From: Diphasiastrum complanatum
Taxonomy: Eukaryota > Streptophyta > Lycopodiopsida > Lycopodiales > Lycopodiaceae
Assembly: GCA_029204225.1 (NCBI GenBank)
Contig: CM055102.1
Span: 19,240,967 to 19,304,966, forward strand
Direction of reading: 5' to 3'
DNA length: 64,000 nucleotides
Shown here: in pieces, positions 35,359 to 48,100 of the stretch
Numbering within the stretch: position 1 is the first letter of the stretch
How the letters are laid out: each line of letters begins with the position of its first letter
The notes under the pieces: model-generated
Databases searched by the model: none
What the model saw: only the letters and a program-made list of their open reading frames with translations
Told to the model about the DNA's origin: nothing
Program-made: the position numbers and the translations under genes

Positions 35359-36420
35359 TGGTATCAGAGCCATCTCCATCCTAGGGAGTTCAGGAGCAGC
35401 AGTAGAGAAAGCTATCAGAAGATAGGAAGTGTTTCTCAATTTCTTAGAAAAGATTAGAGGAGGAGAATCGTTGTAGGTACAGCCTTCAAACCCTTGAAAT
35501 TCACTGAGAATTTACAGTTGTAGGAAGTAGAATTCCTTCTGTAGGTAAATCGCTGGAAAGGCAGCAATCTATATCAGATTTCAGATATCTGAGAGGAGAT
35601 TTTAGAAAGGATTTAGAGTAGAAACCAACGAGCAGGTCCATCGCTGTGGGATCAGAAATCTACGTCTGAAATTTCAGAAAAATCCAAGGAAATTTGAAGG
35701 GTTTTCAAGCAAGTTTTCTTAGCAAGGCCAGCGCTGGACAGGGAGGTGAAAAATTGGTTTTTCATCACTGTTTTTTAGAATTTTTCAGTAGTTTGAATAT
35801 CAAACTAGATTGCCACAAACCAGCGACCTACTGCCTAAAATCAGATCAGTCAGCTACTCAACTCAAGAACCGGGAAATTTGGCACCGTTTTGAAGCTTCA
35901 AACTGGCATTTTCCGGGAAAGCAGGTCTGAAATCTTGGGGAAAAGAGCTGAAAGGGTTCCTCTTCGTAATTTCTTTGGAAGTACAGTCCTCAGAAACAGC
36001 TAAGTCATCTTTCCTTTCCCTTGTACAGTTGTAAATTAGTCTTTTAAACTTTTTTTCCTTCAGAAGTTAAGGTAGCTCTCTTTCAGTTCCGAAGATGACC
36101 ACTCCTCAGGGACCTGATCAACCCCCGGAGAGAGGCTTCGACGAACTTGAAACAGAAACCTTAGCTTACAGTAAAGGGAAGGAACCCATGGAATTGGAAG
36201 AACAGGAACAGTTCGCCGAAGAACTCGATGAACTGGTTACCAAGGAGCAGTTTCCCTAGTTGGTAACAGAAGTGGATGAACTGAAGTTGGCATTAGCCAA
36301 TTTCAAGTCCAGTGTGGACGACTCGTTCGCTGAACTCAAAAGCTTGATTTTGAGTTCCGCAAAAGGAAGCCTTCCCTCCACTTCTCAGTTATCCCCTTCT
36401 CCACTTCCATCAGTTTCGGT
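35359..36420 (+). pseudogene. 5' end of an LTR retroelement: primer site, leader, gag start
   Basis: TGGTATCAGAGC at 35359-35370 is the standard tRNA-iMet primer site. A 720-bp leader leads to ATG at 36095. The frame encodes an acidic gag N-terminus (PERGFDELETETLAYSKGKE, then DELKLALANFKSSVDDSF), with a TAG at 36257-36259 where CAG would restore Gln. Similarity to gag ends near 36420 and the rest of the element is missing. It abuts the MCM8 relic, so it is a truncated insertion or a deletion product. Confidence 0.6.
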
Positions 36421-36801
36421 TTACTGCATTTTGTGGATTTGTATGTGTTGCTTTTGGAATACTTTTTTGATGATTTATGTCGTCTCCTTCAATATCTCCA
36501 TTGGTCGATACATTTTGCAATGGATATATTTTCACATATGTTTATGATTGGCTATATAATGTTATTAAACTTAACATAAACCATAACTCCAACAGGTCAA
36601 TAATCAACCTCATTATTGTGCCCACTTTGTAAAGCAAGGCCTAGCCAATAGGCATTCATAATGTTCAGAATATTGTATGCACTAGTTTTTGTATGACGAA
36701 AATAACAAAAGTAGAGACACGGAATTATTGAATTACCTAATGCAAAAGACAACCATATCGAAACTGTAAAAAAATGATAATAAGAAACAAGAACAGCTTA
36801 C

Positions 36802-37978
36802 CTATAAATGCAGCTTTAAGGTGCTTAAGAGGAAGTGCTGATTCAAGATGATTATGTATTCGGATATTGATTTCACGAGGATGAGCCGCTTCCTTTCCAG
36901 ATTGAAAAAGTACCTGCCAAAAAAGATATTAAATTCTGACAGCTAGCTTGATTGAAATTATCTTGGAAACTATACTCATGCTCTAATCTAAAATGTCACT
37001 TATGGAAAATGCTCGAGCTCAGAGTGATTCGGAAGAGATTATTATTTGGTTAATGCGAGTTGACTATATCCCAATAATAACTTCAAAGACATGTAGCTGA
37101 CCTCATATGCTGCTGCCCCTGTGCATAATAGTGCTTCCTTCCTTGGGAGCTACTTCAAATGCAACGTACACATCTTCAAGTAAAGACTGTTTTGGGACGC
37201 TATCCATGTCACGCTTTAGAGCTTGGAAGTCAGAGCTTGGAAGTCCACGGCCAATAAATAATGCTTTCATCCAGCTTTGTCTAAGCAAATTTTGCGAAAA
37301 GGTAATATCTATTCAGAGTTGCCCTGATCATGAACTGGTTGAGTAATGAGATGCAATGCAAGACAAAACTTCCAAAACTATGCTGGGCAACAAAAACTAT
37401 CCAGCAAGTTTTATTGATTTTATTTGTAAACTACATACATGCTATTTTAATTCAAAGTAGTCGATGTAATTCAGGCTGACAAATTCAAAATGCAAGCCAC
37501 TCTAATTACACACCTTCGCCTGCAATACATGGGATGCATCTGCAATATGCTACAATAGTATGAAATTGCAGCTCACGATACCCTTCACGGTAGGTAAAGA
37601 TCTAAATAACTTCGGGTTCAGGGAAGAAGTGGATAAAGTTACGAGCATTGATCTTTGGAGAACATATATTCATAAAAAAAGAAGTATTACAAACAGGTAC
37701 AAATGCCTTCAAGAATCGCTGGCAGCCCAATAACGCTCAGTCTAAGTCATTGTCATTGGATTTGATGCGACGAATTGAATGAAAGCCGGAAGTAGCCTAG
37801 ATTTACTTACTTGGCTGAGTAAGTGCTCCCCGGGATTGGAACGAAAAAATTCGATAACGCATTGCATGAGCTGCGCTCTGGGATCCTCTGGTGAGTAGTC
37901 CTCTTGGGGGAAGTAGACGTGCCAGGAATGCGGAGTCTCGTGCGATTTGAAAGGCATGTCTTCAGTTTCAACCTCCAT
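36802..37978 (-). pseudogene. MCM8: MCM8 N-terminal exons 1-3, frameshifted
   Basis: MCM8 is the MCM-family helicase subunit acting with MCM9 in homologous-recombination repair and meiosis. Exon 1 (37978-37811) encodes SWHVYFPQEDYSPEDPRAQL and ends phase 0 at CAA|GTAAGTAA. Exon 2 (37280-37102) carries VDFQALKRD, APKE and LLCTGAAAYE. Exon 3 (36913-36802) encodes EINIRIHNHLESALPLKHLK and AAFIG, matching the strand before the MCM OB-fold. Exon 2 is 179 nt and contains a GGAA tandem duplication (37131-37138), a 14-bp tandem duplication (about 37216-37243) and an inferred 1-nt loss near 37250. Undoing these gives 162 nt, 54 whole codons joining phase-0 neighbours. The helicase domain exons are absent from the window; retroelement sequence begins at 36420. 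The identity rests on motif order only. Confidence 0.65.
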
Positions 37979-38690
37979 TCTTTGAAGAAACTTGCTCTAC
38001 GCTTCTGTACGATTGTTAAACTCTTTTATGGCAACATCTTGAGCTAAATGACACCGAGATGAATCCTCACTTCTCGCTTATCCTTGCCTTTGGCATTTTG
38101 ATCGATGCTCTTTGTCCTTTTTATCTTCTGTTCTAGTCTTGCGTGCCCCTTCATGCAGCTAACCACTGACCTCATAAGAGAAATTGAGGCCTTTATCACC
38201 TAAACATCACTTATTAAGGGATTTGTCGTTATGATCAATCTTTAAGCAACGAACAAGATGCAAACTCTACTTTGGCTGAGATTTATACTGTAGGTTCAAT
38301 CAATCTGCTTCCGCTTAAGCATATACGCTGTTCTAACGAAGCTGTACATGATAATGCATGTCTGTAACATTATTGCAACCTGTTTCATGATTTGAAAAGT
38401 TTTGCCTCAAACGTTAAGCATCTGCCGATAACAGACGAAGATTGACAAGTGCTTGTATTGCGATCTGTTGCTTCTTGATTTGGAAAAGATCTTCCATCTG
38501 CTACAAGTTTGCCCGCCCAAGTTTTTGAACGTCAGAGCGGAGAGGGAGGAGGAACGCGGAGCGGGGGGTGAGGAAAGCGCGACCGAGGGGTGTCCCGGGC
38601 ACCTCACGCTGCACCCCCGTTCCCCGTCCTTTTCTCCCTCCCTCCCCGTTCCCCCGTACAAGCAGAAAAATTGTAACATAAAAATGACTC
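37979..38690. other. Upstream of MCM8 relic; GC-rich patch
   Basis: No gene is seen. 38530-38665 is unusually G/C-rich and purine/pyrimidine-biased compared with the A/T-rich surroundings, and looks like a small foreign insertion. No repeats flank it clearly. Confidence 0.35.
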
Positions 38691-38692
38691 AA

Positions 38693-38868
38693 AGTGACGA
38701 AAATTATTTTGACCCTTCATTTATCAAACAGTTGGTTTAGCAAGAGTGACATATTTTGACCCTTCATCTATCCCTCTATCAAATAGTTGGTTTAGCAAGA
38801 GTGACGAAAAATATTTTGACCCTTCATCTATCCCTCTATCAAACCCTTGGTTTAGCAAGATTGAGAAA
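38693..38868. repeat. Tandem repeat, three copies of about 65 bp
   Basis: The unit TTTTGACCCTTCATCTATC followed by a variable spacer and GGTTTAGCAAGAGTGAC occurs near 38708, 38755 and 38815. The first copy is shortened by 15 bp. Confidence 0.75.
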
Positions 38869-38927
38869 GTGTCAGGAACTTCTGTACTTTAAAGTATCAT
38901 TGCTCCTTTGTCACACTGAAACGTACA

Positions 38928-39099
38928 ATAGTTGGATTCTTGCAAGCTTCTCATTAGCGATGGGAACCTTGAATAATCAACACCAACCTAATTCCTATGA
39001 AAAAAAGTGTCTCATAGTTGGATTCTTGCAAGCTTCTCATTAGCGATGGGAACCTTGAATAATCAACACCAACCTAATTCCTATGGAAAAAGTTGTCTC
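38928..39099. repeat. Tandem duplication, 86-bp unit, two copies
   Basis: ATAGTTGGATTCTTGCAAGC starts both copies (38928 and 39014). They are identical for about 70 bp and differ only around an A-run and a few bases at the end, so the duplication is recent. Confidence 0.85.
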
Positions 39100-40060
39100 G
39101 TCTCTTTTGCAAATCTAAAAAAAGAAAATAGAGAGAGAATTTTGATCATATTTAAGATAGTAAAGAGCTTATTTTGCTAGTTATTCTATCAATCAGTATT
39201 TCATTATTTCAACCTTTGTCACCATTCAACTTATATAGATTTGCTACTTTACTTTCACAAGCAAGAAAACAATAATGCAATTTGCAAGGTCGGGCTGGCC
39301 ATGTCTTTTCAAGGCTTCTAGGATGTCTAGTGCTATGTACAGTCGTTTTTAGTTCCCTACTGCTATTTTGTGATGAGCTTTCTTCTCAAAGACTACTTGC
39401 TCAAGGACACACTAAGTATGTATATTGTTGTTCACACTATAATGAGTTCATTTATTCTTATGCATACATTCCAAACTTGTTTAAGAAATTTAAGCATATG
39501 AGTGCTTATAATTACCAGCACATTTCTCATTACATTGAGATATAGATGCGTGAAATTCAGGCAAGAGGCTATTAGGATTAGACATCAATAGACAAAACAC
39601 AACATAATCAAAAAGAATAAAGGTTTAAAATTAAAAGGGCACCCATTACGTGCAATTGAGAAATATAAACCTTCGTTCCAAACAGTTTCAAAATGTCTTG
39701 CAAAAATTTAAACTGTGCCCAATCGAAAGTATTACCTTCTCATGCTATATCAAGATCATACAACTCAAGTTTACTTGAGATAGCGCATTCACGAGATATG
39801 TTTAGACAACAAGTGGTGCAAATAAGAAATGCTGAAGAGTGATTATTTGAAAACAAACGTTTATTGCGCTCCTTTTTAAGGGTATCAACATTTTTCACAC
39901 ACACATTTCATTTCCACTAACAAAAGTTTAGAATTAATCCAACTACAGAAGGCATGAATGAAACCGAGTTTCCAAGGCCAAACGCTCTCCGTCAACTACA
40001 CACAACTCTTGCAACGTCTATTTGTCGATGTTGCTGCTGGAAGTCAAAGGAATGCCATCT
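39100..40060. other. No gene recognised
   Basis: A/T-rich sequence with short frames only. I see no domain, RNA gene or element end. Confidence 0.4.
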
Positions 40061-40220
40061 CTCTCTTGTCTCTCTCTCGCGCATTGTGTGCTACTATCTC
40101 TCTCTCATTTTCTTACGCTCCCTCTCTACTCGCCTTCTCCCCGATTCCTCGTTCTACCCTGTTTTCTTTTTGGCGGGCGGCCATAATTCATTAAAAAAAA
40201 TTTCAAAAAAAAGAGGGTCC

Positions 40221-40242
40221 CCGGGCAGTGTGAACTGCCCGG
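40221..40242. repeat. GC-rich hairpin
   Basis: CCGGGCAG and CTGCCCGG form a perfect 8-bp stem with a 6-nt loop, extended imperfectly by GGGTC/AAACCC outside. It lies just left of the A-tract array. Confidence 0.7.
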
Positions 40243-40383
40243 AAACCCAATTCTTTTTAGTATATATAGACTAGTAAAGAGTGCCCATCATTGACGGGCA
40301 ATGGCGGCCGATCTACGTGACGGTCGATGATTTGGAAATTGAGTATCTCGTGATATCCCAATGCCTTCACGAAAATAAATCGA

Positions 40384-42056
40384 AAATATTTTTTGGAGGG
40401 GGAGGCCTCAAAATTTTGCGAAATTGGCCCTCAAAGAATGCGACACTGACCCTCGAAAATCCCGAGAAAATACCTCGAAAATCTCGAGAAAATACCTCGA
40501 AAAGGCCTCAAAAATCTTGAGAAAATACCTCGAAAAGGCCTCAAAAATACATCGAAAATCTCGAGAAAATACATCGAAAAGGCCTCAAAAATCTCAAGAA
40601 AATACCTCGAAAATACCTCGAACAGGCCTCGACAATCTCGAGAAAATACCTCGAAAATCTCGAGAATATATTTTCTGGAGAGGAGGCCTCGAAAATTTTG
40701 CGAAATTGGCCCTCGAAGAATACGACACTAAACCTTGAAAATAGCTCAAAAATATCGCGAAAATACTGCGAAAAGGCCTCAAAAATCTCGAAAATATTTC
40801 AAAAATACAACAAAAATACGTGTCCAAGAGAATGCGACACTGACCCTCAAAAATAATTCGAAAATACTTCGAAATTACCTCGAAATGTACCTCGAAAATA
40901 CCTCGAAATGTACCTCAAAAATACAGCAAAAATATCGCAAAAATGCCTCAAAAAATGTGAGAAAATACCTCAAAATGTACCTCGACCTCGGAAATATCTC
41001 AAAATGTACCTCGAAAATCCCGTGAAAAGGCCTCGAAAATCTCGAAAATACAGCAAAAAATACATCGAAAATACGTGTCTAGAAAAATTTGGAGTCTCCA
41101 AAAATTCGTGTCTCTAAAAGTTTGTGTCTCCAGTAGAATGCGACAGTGACCCTTGAAAATACCTCGAAAATACAGCGAAAATATCGCGAAAAGGCCTCGA
41201 AGAATGCGAGAAAATACCTCGAAAATCTCGAGAAAATTTCTCGAAAATACTTCTCTAAAAAAAATTCGAGTATCGAACTGTCGAGTCTCCAAAAATTCGA
41301 GTCTTCAAGAATTCGTGCGGCCAAAAATTCTTGTCACCCCAAATTCGTGTCGCCAAATATTCTTGTCACCCAAAATTCTCATCACCCAAAATTCATGTCG
41401 TCTCAAATTTCGGGTCGTCTTCGAAAATTCGAGTTGTCTCCAAAATTTCAAGTCTCCAAAATTCGAGTTATCTCCAAAAATCGAGTTGTCTCCAAAATTC
41501 GAGTTGTTTAGAAAAATTCGAGTCTTTGTAAAAACGAGTCTCCAAAATTTGAGTCTAGAAAAATTCGAGTCTTTGTAAATTCGAGTCTCCAAAAAAATTT
41601 CGAGTCTCCAAAATTTGAGTTGTCTCCAAAATTCGAGTTGTCTAGCAAAATTCGAGTCTCGTGTCTCCCAAAACTCGTGTCTCCAAAAGTCGTGTCTCGA
41701 GTCTCCAAAAATTCGTGTCTCCAAAATTTTGAGTCTCCAAAAATTGGAGTTTCGAGTCTCAAAAAATTCGTCTCAAAATTCGTGTCTAAAAATTTAAGTC
41801 TTGTGTCTCCTAGAATTCGTGTTTCCCAAAATTCGTGTCTCCAAAAATCCGTGTCTCAAGTCTCCAAAAATTGAGTTGTCTCCAAAATTCGAGTTGTCTA
41901 GAAGAATTCGAATTTCGCGTCTCCCAAAATTTGTCTCTCTAAAAATTTGTGTCTGCAAAAATTCGTGTCTCCAAAAATTGAGTCTCCAAAAATTCGTATC
42001 TCCAAAATTTCGAGTCTCCAAAAATTGGAGTTTCGTGTCTAGAAAATGTCGTGTCT
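40384..42056. repeat. Degenerate A-tract/TCGA tandem array in two zones
   Basis: Zone 1 (40384-41258) is built from an 11-bp motif, CCTCGAAAATA, and a companion, TCTCGAGAAAATA, giving 11/22/33-bp spacing. A longer header containing GAATGCGACACTGACCCTCG recurs near 40436, 40715, 40831 and 41136. Zone 2 (41259-42056) is built from 15-18-bp units such as GTCTCCAAAATTCGAGTT and GTGTCTCCAAAAATTC. Both zones share TCGA cores beside A4-A5 tracts. Open frames run through both strands (Lys/Ser/Arg-rich on plus, Phe/Leu/Arg-rich on minus) purely because the units lack stops. No terminal repeats or coding domains mark it as a known element. Confidence 0.85.
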
Positions 42057-42310
42057 AGATCCTAACCCACAGCTGAACTTATCACAAAAGTGTTGTTTGA
42101 ATACTCAAATCTGGAAGGATCCAATCTCCACTTGGAAAAGGGCCTGATGTGTTCAAAATACTTCTAAATAACCCTCTTAATCCAGATTGACGCCAAAACA
42201 ATGATTAGAAATTTATTAACTTAGGCATTGAATAAAGAGAGACTGATAGCATTAAGAAATTCAAAACATGCTTACTCTATAACGCAAATACTATGGCTAT
42301 GAATTATTCG

Positions 42311-42460
<150 letters not shown>

Positions 42461-42469
42461 CCCCCTCGC

Positions 42470-44180
42470 CTTTGTCCCCGATTCCTCGATCTACCCTTTC
42501 ATTTGTTTTTGAAACGTGTTGAGATAAAAACTTTATTGGCATTTAATTTTTTGATTGTATTTTATGGAGTGGACTAATCCCACCATGAAAAAATGTCATG
42601 AAATCCTTAAATGTTTTTTTAAAAAAACAAACAGCTCAGAATGGTTAGTGATTTGGAGAATTGGATGATAGTAAAAGTCCAGATTGATAAACCTTTCTTT
42701 ATTTAAATGAGCAAATAACCAACAGCGTTGGGAAGAGGTTTATCCAAGGGAGATGACAAATGCAGCTACCACCCTTGTTTGATCTTATATAAAGTGTCAT
42801 CAATTGAGTTTGTCAAAAGTTGTACACATATGTCTGATGGCTCTATTGTAAATATGAGATAGAACTGTTTGTTGTTGTTGGAGTATCTTTTTAACAAAGT
42901 CGTAGACCATTAAGCATAAAATAAGACTGATAGGAATCAAGATAAAATCAAATGCCATACAGCAGGAGAAATCCACATTTGCAACCATTTACTTCTAATT
43001 GTGAAGGAAGGACAACCTCGTGAATTGCGTGAAAGACACGTGAGTAGATGCTAATGAACTTTGAGAGTTTGTATTCTAAACATTTGTTACAACAATCAAC
43101 AGCTTCATTTGCAGTCCCAATAAAAACCACGCAAAGAAACAGTTCACGATTCATGCGATTAGGAACGTGAACTTGAAGAGAGAATACAACACAAGAATTC
43201 AAGATGTTTATGAGCTTTACAGGTTTGCATTCTACACATTAATGAACTACATGCATTTGAATTCTAGATGTTCTTCTAAACAATCAGCAGCTTAAGTTTC
43301 TAGTAAGAAAGCATGCGAAGAAATAGTTTAGTAGCAATCACTTCGTGACAATCTTCTATAGAAGCTGAAATATTTGTTGCAAAAATGGCATACATTTTCA
43401 TAAGTAGTTTAAGGTGCACAAGAAAATCTCTACAACAATCATTACATTAAAGATCTCAGAAATCATCAAAACAACCATCCCAGTTGTAGTGGGTTTCTTT
43501 CCTTGCCTATCCTCAACCCAAGATCTAATCAGTCTAGCATCAAGGAGATGAAGTTAGTTGTCACGCGTAGGTTCGTTCCCATGAGAGCAATAGCATATTT
43601 CAAATTTCAGCATGTATGGAAGATCCACATCTAACTCTACCATCCATTAACACTAAGCATTAACACTACATCCATTAACCCTAAATCCACAACAATGATA
43701 GAAACTTACTCTTTCTCTCTCTCCCTTTCTCTCTCACAAAAAGCATAAGAAATAGCAATCCCAATAATGATCAAATCCAACAATTAGCAAAATCCAAATA
43801 AGCATGAGAGATGGAGGAAAAGCGATAGAGAGCAAGGACATTTATCAATCCATTTCTGAAGAGAACCAATCTGCTTTATTGAAATGAGGAAATGAACATG
43901 AGGAGCAACTCGAGTTGGTCTCTTTTTATAGTAGAGAGGAAGACCCTGGCCTCTGAATCCTAGTGGTCCAGTCTTGTCTCTCTTTTTATTCAAATTTAAA
44001 AAAGTGTGGGAACCATCAAAATTGGAGGGAAACCCAACTTTATTCACTAACTTGACATTTAGGCCCTGCGACATTAAAAATCTCGCAAAAAGGCCTAAAG
44101 TCCGTTTATTGACTTTTTAACTAATCAATCAAATAACCATGTGATCATTGGATTGGACTTACACACGCAGGGTGCCAAAT
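42470..44180. other. No gene recognised
   Basis: Mainly A/T-rich sequence with short frames on both strands and no conserved motif. Near 44199-44212 there are two TTAGGG-like hexamers, too few to call telomeric. Confidence 0.4.
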
Positions 44181-44189
44181 CCCTCTCAC

Positions 44190-45150
44190 TTACTAACTAG
44201 GGTTAGGGTTGCCTTGGTATCTGCAAACCCTCCAACAGTATCCCCCACCAAAACTGGTGGCAATCCCACGACACCTGCAATATGCAGTTATTGGGGACTT
44301 TTATTGGCTTCGCGCCAAACCTTGATTAAATGATACTGCACCTTCTCCATAAAGTCGAGACGTGCAGTATTGAAATCCAAATTGTGTGGAAGGAAACAAC
44401 GGTGGGCTCCGGCAATCCACTTGGAGGTCGTCCATGAGGTGAAGCGGGATTTCCAAGAGCCTCCCATCATAGCCGCACAAAAGTAGAGATGAGCAACCGG
44501 CATCTGATCTTTGATTTGCTCTAAGGCCATCGACTTATTTGGATTGAATGCCAGAGGAGAGAGGCAATCGTCCCATTTGGTTGCCACTGACACCAACAGA
44601 GTTAAATCTTTAGCAAACATCGTCGATTGTCACACCGTTGGATCTGGAGAGTGGACATACTCTCTCTGATAAGCTTGTAAAGCATGGTGGAAGTCCACTG
44701 AAATGGTCCAGCTGTAAGGTTGATGGATGATTGGCCAATTGGGCGTATGGATGGTGATTCTGTCCATAGCCAACCCCAAATCTTTCCATTTATTTCTTTG
44801 TGGCATTGGCACGTAATATGGATCTACCCGCAACTGGCGAGGGCTGGTGACGTAACTCCTAATTGATTCCGAAGTTTTCTCAAAAATCGTGATTCTCCAT
44901 GTCGGCTCCCAATGCAGGTATTTTTTTCAACTCTTTGTCGGCCTCGCTCTCAGAGGTCTTAAATTTCAGAACCCATCCACCACGCGAGGACTCATGAGGA
45001 TGTTGTTTTAAAAAGGTCTGGATCTGGTCCTCGACACTTATGGGCCTTCTGAATAGAGGTCTTGTCCTTGATGAGGATGGACCCGCTTGTACTGCCGATA
45101 TGATTGGCGGTTGATCTGCTATATCTGGAGCTCCCCCCTGGTCCATGCTA
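44190..45150 (-). pseudogene. Unidentified protein-coding relic, minus strand
   Basis: Three adjoining minus-strand frames look like one protein. 45150-44880 has MDQGGAPDIADQPPIISAVQ and RRPISVEDQIQTFLKQHPHE, up to GADMENHDF. After a frame change comes EKTSESIRSYVTSPRQLRVD and RNKWKDLGLAMDRITIHTPN (to 44630). After one TGA in the same frame comes LLVSVATKWDDCLSPLAFNP, GGSWKSRFTSWTTSKWIAGA and HNLDFNTARLDFMEKVQYHL (to 44288). The composition (Trp-, His- and Pro-containing, no repeats) and the continuity argue for real coding descent of about 290 residues. I recognise no family. The left end of a copia element begins at about 45155, so the N-terminal part was lost there. It could be a transposon accessory protein or a host gene. 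Confidence 0.45.
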
Positions 45151-45154
45151 GAAT

Positions 45155-48100
45155 CAATCCCTGTCTGTGAAGACATGTGTGCAACATCAACATCTGACAC
45201 ACATGAGGTGATCCTAGATTCAGGAGCCACCTCACACTGTGTGACATCAAGATGAATAATGTATGATTTCAGAAGTGTAGATCCTTCAAGATTCATAGTT
45301 CTTGGAGATGGATCTAGACATCAAGTGAACGAAATTAGTTCATTATGACTCAACACCAATGGCAGAGAAAAATGGCTCAAAGACGTTCTGTTCGTGCCTA
45401 CTCTGCAACAAGACTTGCTTTCTGTAGCAAAGAAAAGTAGATGCAGGGATGCGTGCGATGTTTTCTGACAAAGCATGCAACGTGATTGATGCAACCAGTA
45501 CATTGATCGCTCAAGGCAGAAGGAAAAAAAACCTATATCATCTGAAGGTACGCCTACCTGCAGATCAAGTGCATTAGACTCATGATGACTCGCCAGACAC
45601 TCTGTGGCACAGGAGACTCTGCCACGTGAACTCGATGGAACTTTATCAAGCAAGCCATCATGGAGCGATAACAGGGGTCAGCATCTCGAATGCAACTAGT
45701 TCAACGACCTGTAATGCATGTTTGAAGGGCAAGATGTCACACACTCCATTCATCAAAGACTCCTACAGAACGACTAAGATTCTGGAGTTAGTGCATTTTG
45801 ACATCCGCGGACCATTCAACGTGATCTCAATAGGAGGTTCAAAGTATTATATAACCTTCACTGATGACTATAGTAGATTTGCCAGAGTGTATTTTATTCA
45901 GAACAAATCTGAAGCACTTGATAAATTCACAAAATATGTGAATTGGACTGAGAGATGTACAGGCAGCAAAGTGAAGCAAATCAGAACAATCGAGGTGGCG
46001 GATACATCTCGAATCGCTTCACTGACTTCTGCAATGATCGTGGTATCATTCACAAAAGGACTGCAACGTACACACCGCAGCACAATGGTGTTGATGAAAG
46101 AAAGAACAGAATCCTGATGGAAGCAGCCAGATGCATGATGGCCTACTCGAAGGCTCCAAGGGTAATGTGGGCTGAAGTAGTAGCTATAGCCGCATACATC
46201 CAGAACAGAATAGGTAACTCTAGTGTCCTTCACACGACACCACACGAACTATGGTGGGGTAGAAAGCCCAACCTCTCTCATGTCAGAATCTTTGTCTATG
46301 CAGCTTATGCACATATTCTTGATAAGCTTCGAAAGAAGCTTGATGAGAAAGTCGAGTAGGGATTTCTGGTAGGTTATGACAACAATTCGTCATACTACAG
46401 AGTCTACATGCCAGACACGAACACTGTGAAAACAGTGAGAGATGTCAGATTTGATGAGAGTAGGACAATGGCCAATGACGATCCTGTCAGCTATGAAGTT
46501 CTAGAGAAATAGTACTATGACTTGCCGCCAATGATAGAGGGAGCAAAGGACGAACACGAAAATGAAGATTTTTGAGTCGTCTCACATTTGAGCGACAAAT
46601 CTGAAGAAGAAATATTGGAGGGGCAGCCTACTGCTACAGTTTCTGTAAACCAAGATTGTTCCGGACCGAGTAGAGCAGACAAAGGAAAACACATTGTTGT
46701 TCTAGGAGGATCTCCTAGAAGGTCGACAAGACCTTGAAGAGCACTAGAAAGATATGTGCCAGGAAGCTCATATCAGAAGAGTTCTACGGATTCAGTGGTG
46801 AACCATAGACTTTCAAAGAAGCAATTGAATGATCAGAAAAGGAGAGATGGATCCAGGCCATGAACGAAGAGATGGAGTCCACGAGGAAGAACCAGGTATG
46901 GACATTGGAGCCATTACCACATAAGCGCAAGATTGTCAAATGCAAATGAATTTTCAAGCTCAAATACGGACCAGATGGAAACATCACAAAATACAAGGCA
47001 AGACTAGTACCGAAGGGATTTTATCATAGATATGGTATTTACTACTCTGAAGCCTTCTCTCCTGTTGTCAAACATTCGTCCCTACGTCTGTTATTTGCAT
47101 ATGCAGCAGCCTATGACCTCAGGATCCACATTGTGGACGAGAAGACAGCCTTCCTGCATGGCGATCTAGACGAAGAGGTCTATATGGATCAACCCCCGGG
47201 ATATGTCTCGAATTCACTTCGTGACTATGCATGCAGAATGCATAGAAGCATCTACGGTCTGAAACAATCAGCCTGACAATGGTACAAGAAGAAAGATCAA
47301 ACCCTGAAATCATTAGGATTCAAGCCTCTATTGGTTGATTCCAATGTATATGTCAGAGTTACAGATGGGCAGATCATCATCATGGTTGTATATGTGGACG
47401 ACACTCTGATACTTTGCAAGAGTGAGCAGTTGATTGCTGAAGTGAAGATAGACATCTCAAAACATTTTGAGATCATGGATCTGGGAGAATCCAGGTGTTA
47501 CCTAGGCTTACAAATTGAAAGGGACTATGAGGGAGGTAACTTATACCTTCACCAGTCCAGATACACCCAGAAGATCCTAGAGGACTTTGGGATGCTGAAC
47601 TGCAAAGGAGCGAATACTCCAATGCTCGCAGGGACAGTGCTGACAAATGATGATTGTCCGAAGACTGAGGAAGAGAGAGAACAGATGCAGCTCACACCTT
47701 ACAAGAAGCTGATAGGATCATTGATGTACCTTGCAGACAACACACGTCCTGATATTGCTTATGTAGTATTCAAGATGAGCCAATCTGCACGAATCCAGGT
47801 TCGACACATTGGAAGATTGCAAAACGCATTTTGCAATATCTTCAATTAACGAGGGATTACGGGTTGTGTTATTGTCGTGATGCAGGTTTCAGGATGCTTT
47901 CCTACAACGATGCTAGTTGGGCATCTCTCAAGGATGATTGTAAAAGCGTCTCAGGAGGATGCAACATCGCATCAGGAGTAGCAGTTCTCTGGGTCAGCAA
48001 CAAGCAAACCATTGTGGCCCAGTCATCCTGTGAAGCAGAGTATGTTGCAGCAGCAAAGATGGCCAACGAGATAATCTGGCTAAGGCAGTTTCTGAACAAA

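Noticed and set aside
38693-39099. CRISPR-like array
   Set aside because: The repeats are directly tandem, with no unique spacers of constant length, and the DNA is plant nuclear.
40424-42058. Repetitive Lys/Ser/Arg and Phe/Arg/Asp open frames on both strands
   Set aside because: Both strands are open only because the tandem units lack stop codons; there is no start context, domain or codon bias.
44199-44212. Interstitial telomere repeat
   Set aside because: Only two TTAGGG-like hexamers; too short to separate from chance.
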